Positions 63,204 through 64,000 of a DNA stretch of 64,000 nt are shown piece by piece. The position numbers were made by a program, and so were the translations under genes. The notes beneath the pieces are model-generated. The model saw only the letters and a list, made by a program, of their open reading frames with translations, was not told the DNA's origin and made no database searches. Source of the DNA: Pleurocapsa sp. PCC 7327 (GTDB lineage: Bacteria; Cyanobacteriota; Cyanobacteriia; Cyanobacteriales; Microcystaceae); NCBI RefSeq assembly GCF_000317025.1, contig NC_019689.1, forward strand, positions 2,767,501 through 2,831,500, read 5' to 3'. Position 1 is the first letter of the stretch. Each line of letters opens with the position of its first letter.

Positions 63204-64000
63204 ATGACTTCTAGCCTCAATCGGCAAATTCAACAATTCTACGATGCCTCCAGCAGACTGTGGGAAGAAATCTGGGGGGAACACATGCACCACGGTTATT
63301 ATGGTAGGGCTGGTACCTATAAAATAAATCGCCGTCAGGCACAAATCGATCTGATTGAAGAACTCCTCGACTGGTCAAAGGTACGAACTGCCGAAAATAT
63401 TCTTGATGTTGGATGCGGCATCGGCGGCAGTACTCTATACTTAGCCAAGAAATTCAACGCCCAAGCGACAGGAATCACCTTATCGCCTGCTCAAGCTGCT
63501 AGAGCCACGAAAAGAGCGCAAGAGTTCAATTTAGAAGAAAAAGTACGATTTCAAGTAGCTGATGCCCAAAATATGCCTTTTGAAGATAATAATTTTGACC
63601 TAGTGTGGTCGCTAGAAAGTGGCGAACACATGCCAGATAAGACCAAGTTTTTGCAAGAATGCTACCGAGTGCTCAAACCGGGTGGAACGTTGATTTTGGT
63701 AACCTGGTGTCATCGTCCCACCAACTCTGTTGCCGGAGAACTCACAAGCGACGAACAACGCCATCTAGAAGAGATTTATTGCGTGTATCGCTTGCCTTAT
63801 GTCATTTCGCTGCCAGAATACGAAGCGATCGCGCTTTCGTGTGGCTTTAGGGATCTCCGTTCCGACGATTGGTCTATGGCGGTTGCTCCCTTTTGGGATG
63901 TAGTCATCGATTCGGTTTTCGAGCCTAAAGCCATTCTCGGTCTTTTGCAAAGCAGTTGGACAACCATTCAAGCTGCCTTCTCCCTTGGGCTGATGAGTCG
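63204..64000 (+). CDS. SAM-dependent methyltransferase, tocopherol/MPBQ-like (runs off right edge)
   Basis: 265 codons visible, open to the edge. MTSSLNRQIQQFYDASSRLWEEIWGEHMHHGYY is the start expected of cyanobacterial gamma-tocopherol methyltransferases. Motif I is ILDVGCGIGGST, followed by AQATGITLSPAQAARA, VADAQNMPF and LKPGGTLILVTW. It likely methylates a prenylquinone or tocopherol; no N-terminal transit segment is present. The C-terminus is missing. Confidence 0.85.
   Translation, partial: MTSSLNRQIQQFYDASSRLWEEIWGEHMHHGYYGRAGTYKINRRQAQIDLIEELLDWSKVRTAENILDVGCGIGGSTLYLAKKFNAQATGITLSPAQAARATKRAQEFNLEEKVRFQVADAQNMPFEDNNFDLVWSLESGEHMPDKTKFLQECYRVLKPGGTLILVTWCHRPTNSVAGELTSDEQRHLEEIYCVYRLPYVISLPEYEAIALSCGFRDLRSDDWSMAVAPFWDVVIDSVFEPKAILGLLQSSWTTIQAAFSLGLMS

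Overview
The window is ordinary chromosomal DNA of a cyanobacterium. The palindrome GCGATCGC (HIP1) and its core recur throughout coding and non-coding DNA. Several products are cyanobacterial hallmarks: a SipA-type NblS regulator, an NblA/Ycf18-like protein, a eukaryotic-type kinase fused to TPRs, a cyanobacterial glgB and a probable tocopherol-type methyltransferase. Gene mix and base composition fit a Pleurocapsa/Chroococcales-type lineage, but I cannot fix the genus from sequence alone.

Layout. Positions 1-7.1 kb hold a left-edge gene fragment with a palindrome upstream, a large cadherin-like/glycosidase-like protein, and a minus-strand surface-polysaccharide cassette (2OG-Fe oxygenase, O-antigen-ligase-like protein, GT2, sulfotransferase). 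7.5-18.2 kb carries a Ser/Thr kinase-TPR protein, a GH31 glucosidase, msrB with a broken Tat-like leader, a VOC protein, a pyruvate-decarboxylase-like enzyme and glgB. 18.7-25.8 kb carries a cobalamin riboswitch driving a CbiX-type chelatase, sipA, TPR and basic proteins, SRP RNA, a GST and an AAA-like ATPase. 26-35 kb has a sugar-type ABC ATPase, SbcC, a catalytically degenerate ClpP paralogue cut by a fresh IS1595-type insertion, an ArsR operon with a frameshifted SRPBCC gene, and pyrF. 35-48 kb holds a PRTase, CysQ-like phosphatase, glycosyltransferases, PepP, a TldE-like protein, a pentapeptide-repeat protein, pyroglutamyl peptidase-like protein, hisH and two response regulators. 48.5-64 kb holds DUF2294, NblA-like, GlsB, speE, a carotenoid-type oxidoreductase, aroQ with a 47-residue companion, the glyA/wecA-like/cinA set, DUF423, RraA, a GH10-like secreted protein, an IS5 (ISL2-type) element and a methyltransferase running off the right edge.

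How it fits together. Most genes are housekeeping or storage/cell-surface functions. glgB and GH31 are alpha-glucan enzymes. The 2.7-7.0 kb genes look like one unit for making and sulfating an exported polysaccharide. CbiX is under B12 control. SipA and the NblA-like protein touch phycobilisome/NblS signalling.

The most informative anomalies are the ClpP-like gene split by an IS with intact 8-bp target duplication, a receiver protein whose phosphoacceptor Asp is Glu and which is bracketed by inverted hairpin repeats, two 81-residue paralogues each lying tail-to-tail with a P-loop NTPase gene, and several one-base homopolymer frameshifts (IS5 transposase three times, SRPBCC once) that may be decay, slippage or sequencing error. 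I did not identify a clear new defence or biosynthetic system.
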